Part shown: piece after piece, positions 61,807 through 64,000 of the stretch
Numbering within the stretch: position 1 is the stretch's first letter
How the letters are laid out: every line of letters starts with the position of its first letter
Source of the DNA: JBEKYD01 sp052148435
GTDB lineage: Bacteria; Acidobacteriota; Terriglobia; Bryobacterales; Bryobacteraceae
Reading direction: 5' to 3'
Assembly: GCA_052148435.1 (NCBI GenBank)
Contig: JBKQIF010000196.1
Span: 1-64,000, forward strand
DNA: 64,000 nucleotides
Program-made: the position numbers and the translations under genes
The notes under the pieces: generated by a model
Seen by the model: the letters and a program-made list of their open reading frames with translations, nothing else
Told to the model about the DNA's origin: nothing
Database searches by the model: none

Positions 61807-62467
61807 AGACGACCCGGGCCTGGCGCTCACTTTGTCGGATCTGTTGACCGCGGAAGGCTATGCGCTGGAATCCGCGTCCGATGGCGAAACCGGTCTGGCG
61901 CGGGCTTCGGCTGAACTCTTCGACCTGGTGATTCTGGACGTTATGTTGCCCAGGAAGTCCGGTTTCGACGTTTGCCGCGAATTGCGGCAAAAGGGAATCG
62001 ATTCGGCGGTTCTCATGCTTACCGCCAAGACCCAGGTGGCTGATTGCGTGGCGGGATTGAAGTTGGGCGCCGACGATTACCTGACCAAGCCCTTCGACCC
62101 GGCCGAACTGCTGGCCCGGGTCGAGGCCCTCCTCCGCCGCGTGCGGAAGGAAAACCTCATCCCGGTGCGCACCTTCGCCTTCGATGGCATTGAAGCCGAT
62201 TTTGAGCGCCCGTTGGTGACCCGCCACGGCCACCCCGTCAACCTGGCGACAAAAGAGATGCAGCTCTTCCATTTCCTGGTGGACCACCGCGAGCGGGTGG
62301 TGACGCGCGAGGAGATTCTACAAAAGGTCTGGAAGTACAACAGCGAAGTCGCCTCGCGCACCATCGACGTGCACATCGCCTGGCTCCGCCAGAAGCTGGA
62401 AGAGAATCCCCAGCACCCCAGGCACATCCACACCATTCGCGGCAAAGGCTACCGCTTCACGCCGTAA
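61781..62467 (+). CDS. OmpR/PhoB-family response regulator
   Basis: A 228-residue regulator. The receiver domain (1-120) is intact: acidic pair D10-D11 (IEDD), phosphoacceptor D53 (ILDVMLP), T81 and K103 (LTKPFDP). The DNA-binding winged helix (about 135-227) has LATKEMQLFHFLVDHRERVVTREEILQKVW, SRTIDVHIAWLRQKLEENPQHPRHIHTIRGKGYRF. Its neighbouring kinase survives only as a fragment, so it is now an orphan. It must be driven by another kinase or by a small phosphodonor, or act unphosphorylated. Confidence 0.93.
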   Translation: MSFRILLIEDDPGLALTLSDLLTAEGYALESASDGETGLARASAELFDLVILDVMLPRKSGFDVCRELRQKGIDSAVLMLTAKTQVADCVAGLKLGADDYLTKPFDPAELLARVEALLRRVRKENLIPVRTFAFDGIEADFERPLVTRHGHPVNLATKEMQLFHFLVDHRERVVTREEILQKVWKYNSEVASRTIDVHIAWLRQKLEENPQHPRHIHTIRGKGYRFTP

Positions 62468-62479
62468 GTATCTTCGCCC

Positions 62480-62511
62480 GTGGGACAGACCATCGCATTT
62501 TGTGGTCTGTC
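62480..62511. repeat. GTGGGACAGACCATCG-type palindromic repeat unit
   Basis: GTGGGACAGACCATCGC...TGGTCTGTC matches the unit at 34540-34571 with two differences over 32 bases. It begins 12 bases after the response-regulator stop. The rest of 62468-63056 (589 bases) holds only this, an IS110 remnant, and the GGGTTCTCC inverted repeat before it. Confidence 0.75.
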
Positions 62512-62726
62512 ATCCCTCCCCATGGCGCAACTATCCGATGTGGGGCAGACAATCCTGGCTGCAGCCGCCTTTCAGGCGTCCGCGTGCTGGCCGAAGCCGC
62601 TCAAACGGCAAGCGCGCCCAAACGTCGGCGCTCGCGTTAATCTGACGAACGATTTTGCCCAATACCGCAGAAGTCGGACCCGGCGACGTCCCGTCTGTTT
62701 GAATGTATAAGGGCTGAGATGGAAAA

Positions 62727-63001
62727 GGGTTCTCCCGAGCGCTACAATGCCGAGACCGGCTTAGCAGAGCCGGCTCAGAAACTTCGGACAGGAGAACCCA
62801 ATGACTATCTGTCACTATATCGGATTCGACGTACACAAGAAAAGCGTCAGTTACTGCGTGAAGACCGGCGACGGGACGATCGTCGAAGGGGGCTCTGGAG
62901 ATGTTCGAAACCTGCAGCGGCAATTGCTCGACCGAACCACGCGGCCCCCATCCCACGCCCCAAATCCCGGAGTCCTCGAGCTGAGAGCTGCACCAATATA
63001 G
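62727..63001 (+). mobile_element. IS110-family remnant, transposase 5' end only
   Basis: ATG 62801 opens MTICHYIGFDVHKKSVSYCV, then KTGDGTIVEGGS, the start of IS110-type DEDD transposases (the first Asp, in GFDVHKK, is catalytic). Similarity is lost by about residue 40 and the frame ends at 63001. The leader is kept: AGGAGAACCC at the ribosome site pairs with GGGTTCTCC at 62727-62735. No 3' end is seen before motB. This is a dead fragment; true IS ends cannot be placed. Confidence 0.75.
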
Positions 63002-63056
63002 AGAAAACACTCCACAACCAGACGCCAGCGGCCAACGCCGGACAATCCACTTGTGC

Positions 63057-63851
63057 TCAGTGACGCTGGCTGGACGGTGGCGCGGGAGCTTGATTGGCCG
63101 CGGCCTTGTCCGGCCTGCTGTCCTCATCGACATCGGGCTTGATCAGATAATGCACGATGATCGAGATGCGGCGGTTGGAGGCGTCTTCGGGAGTCTCAGG
63201 TTTGTGCAGTTGCTGGTCGGCGTAACCGCGGACCTGGGTTACCTGGCGGGGCCCGAGGCCGTTCTGCTGCATGACGCGGCGGGCTGCGTTGGCGCGATCT
63301 GCGGAGAGCTCCCAGTTACTGTAGTCGCCAGTGGCGGCAAAGGGCTTGGCGTCGGTATGGCCCTCGATGGAGAGTGTGTTGGGAAGCTTGCCCAGTTCCG
63401 CCGCCAGCAAGACCAGGAGCTCTTTGCCCTCGGCGTTGGGCTCGGAGACGGCGCTGGGGAAGAACGCTCCTTTGTCGGTTTCCATGAGTTCGATGCGCAG
63501 TCCTTCAGCCGTAATCGTCATAGCGATCTGGTGCTTGAGCTTCTCGGAAATGTTCACTTTGTGGACGGCCGTCTGCAGTTCGTCCTTGATTTTGTCCATG
63601 TTGTCTTTGGTGACCGCGAAATTATCGCCGGAACCGGTCTGGCCGCTGCCCACTTTCTTGGAAGTGCCGGTGGGGTCCTTGAAATAGCCGCCCACGGCCA
63701 CCTGGATCTGCTTGCTGCTGTTGAGCAGCCAGAGCACGATGAACAGGGCCATCATGGCGGTAACGAAGTCGGCGTAGGCGACCTTCCAGGCGCCGCCGTG
63801 GTGGCCGGCGTGGGCCGCCTTTTTGCGGATGATGATGAGTTGGTTCGGCAC
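63057..63851 (-). CDS. motB: Flagellar motor stator protein MotB
   Basis: A 264-residue stator subunit. Residues 1-30 are basic (IIIRKKAAHAGHHGGAWKVAYADF), where D28 in YADF is the conserved proton-carrying Asp at the start of the membrane helix (FVTAMMALFIVLWLLNSS). The C-terminal OmpA-like peptidoglycan-binding domain is at about 125-245 (LSIEGHTDAKPF, NWELSADRANAARRVM, VTQVRGYADQQ, NRRISIIVHY). With MotA it forms the ion channel that turns the flagellum and anchors it to the wall. Start is GTG 63851, 11 bases after motA. Confidence 0.95.
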   Translation of the reverse strand: MPNQLIIIRKKAAHAGHHGGAWKVAYADFVTAMMALFIVLWLLNSSKQIQVAVGGYFKDPTGTSKKVGSGQTGSGDNFAVTKDNMDKIKDELQTAVHKVNISEKLKHQIAMTITAEGLRIELMETDKGAFFPSAVSEPNAEGKELLVLLAAELGKLPNTLSIEGHTDAKPFAATGDYSNWELSADRANAARRVMQQNGLGPRQVTQVRGYADQQLHKPETPEDASNRRISIIVHYLIKPDVDEDSRPDKAAANQAPAPPSSQRH

Positions 63852-63862
63852 AGGATCGCGAC

Positions 63863-64000
63863 CTAGGCGGCGGCGCCGGCAGACTTAGGAGATTCGGCCG
63901 CCGCCGGACCCTTGTTGCGGCACAATTGTTCGAGTTCCTGGAAGGTGGGCCGCACATGCCCCGGCACGGCGCGGCGGCCGATCTCGACGGCGAGGATGGG
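63863..64000 (-). CDS. motA: Flagellar motor stator protein MotA (C-terminal part)
   Basis: The minus-strand frame entering at the window edge reads PILAVEIGRRAVPGHVRPTF, then QELEQLCRNKGPAAAES..., ending at a TAG at 63863-63865. VEIGRRAVPGHVRPTFQELE is the conserved end of MotA. The remainder lies outside the window. It precedes motB by 11 bases, the standard motAB operon. The Ala-rich last 15 residues are a variable tail. Confidence 0.88.
   Translation of the reverse strand, partial: PILAVEIGRRAVPGHVRPTFQELEQLCRNKGPAAAESPKSAGAAA

Overview
The window is GC-rich chromosomal DNA from what looks like an Acidobacterium of the Solibacter/Bryobacter type. The evidence is two very large secreted proteins ending in the IPT-like C-terminal domain typical of Solibacter (TIGR03437), a 1155-residue Oar-like TonB-dependent transporter with an N-terminal carboxypeptidase-regulatory domain, a pro-kumamolisin (S53) protease, a PEP-CTERM protein, a DUF507 protein and a B12-dependent ribonucleotide reductase. 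This is inference from gene content; there is no rRNA in the window. I see no tRNA, rRNA or CRISPR array.

Layout. 0-1.4 kb: end of a zinc-ribbon gene, a small membrane protein and a hicAB toxin-antitoxin pair. 1.5-10.4 kb: central sugar metabolism (gnd, kdgK), a GT-C-like membrane protein, a phosphofructokinase with mixed signatures, an ABC-2 permease without an ATPase, an M23 peptidase and ssb. 10.4-13.7 kb: an accessory island with a frameshifted copy of the 3' part of nrdJ, a DUF104/PIN pair whose toxin lacks an active-site Asp, a decayed XRE antitoxin, a HigBA pair and a frameshifted TIR protein. 13.7-18.4 kb: nrdJ (with two tandem NrdR boxes upstream), a PEP-CTERM protein and a Crp-family regulator. 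18.4-28.6 kb: DUF507, three secreted or outer-membrane proteins, a FecR-domain protein, a degenerate receiver and a DUF6624 protein. 28.6-34.5 kb: a serS-ABC exporter operon, a TrmJ-like methyltransferase and an aldo/keto reductase.

34.7-52.3 kb holds the most coherent system. A minus-strand run (malic enzyme, GT4 fused to an alpha/alpha-toroid-like domain, GH130, transglutaminase; then GT4, GH130, toroid protein, GT2) lies head-to-head with a PAS-AAA+-Fis sigma54 activator. The activator is followed by slipin, a DUF6804-like membrane protein, a conserved small protein, groES-groEL and two small proteins. Paired inverted repeats TGACC-N6-GGTCA, 18 bp apart within each pair, sit both in the malic enzyme/activator divergent gap and upstream of a good -24/-12 promoter in front of slipin. 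I infer a sigma54 stress regulon joining a glycan-building module to membrane and protein quality control.

52.3-64 kb: a TPR protein, the Oar transporter, HslR, a truncated alkB, an asparaginase-like protein, the S53 protease, a kinase remnant before an OmpR-type regulator, an IS110 remnant, and motB-motA at the edge. Many intergenic gaps carry short palindromic (REP/REPIN-like) repeats of several families, some of which run into the ends of reading frames.
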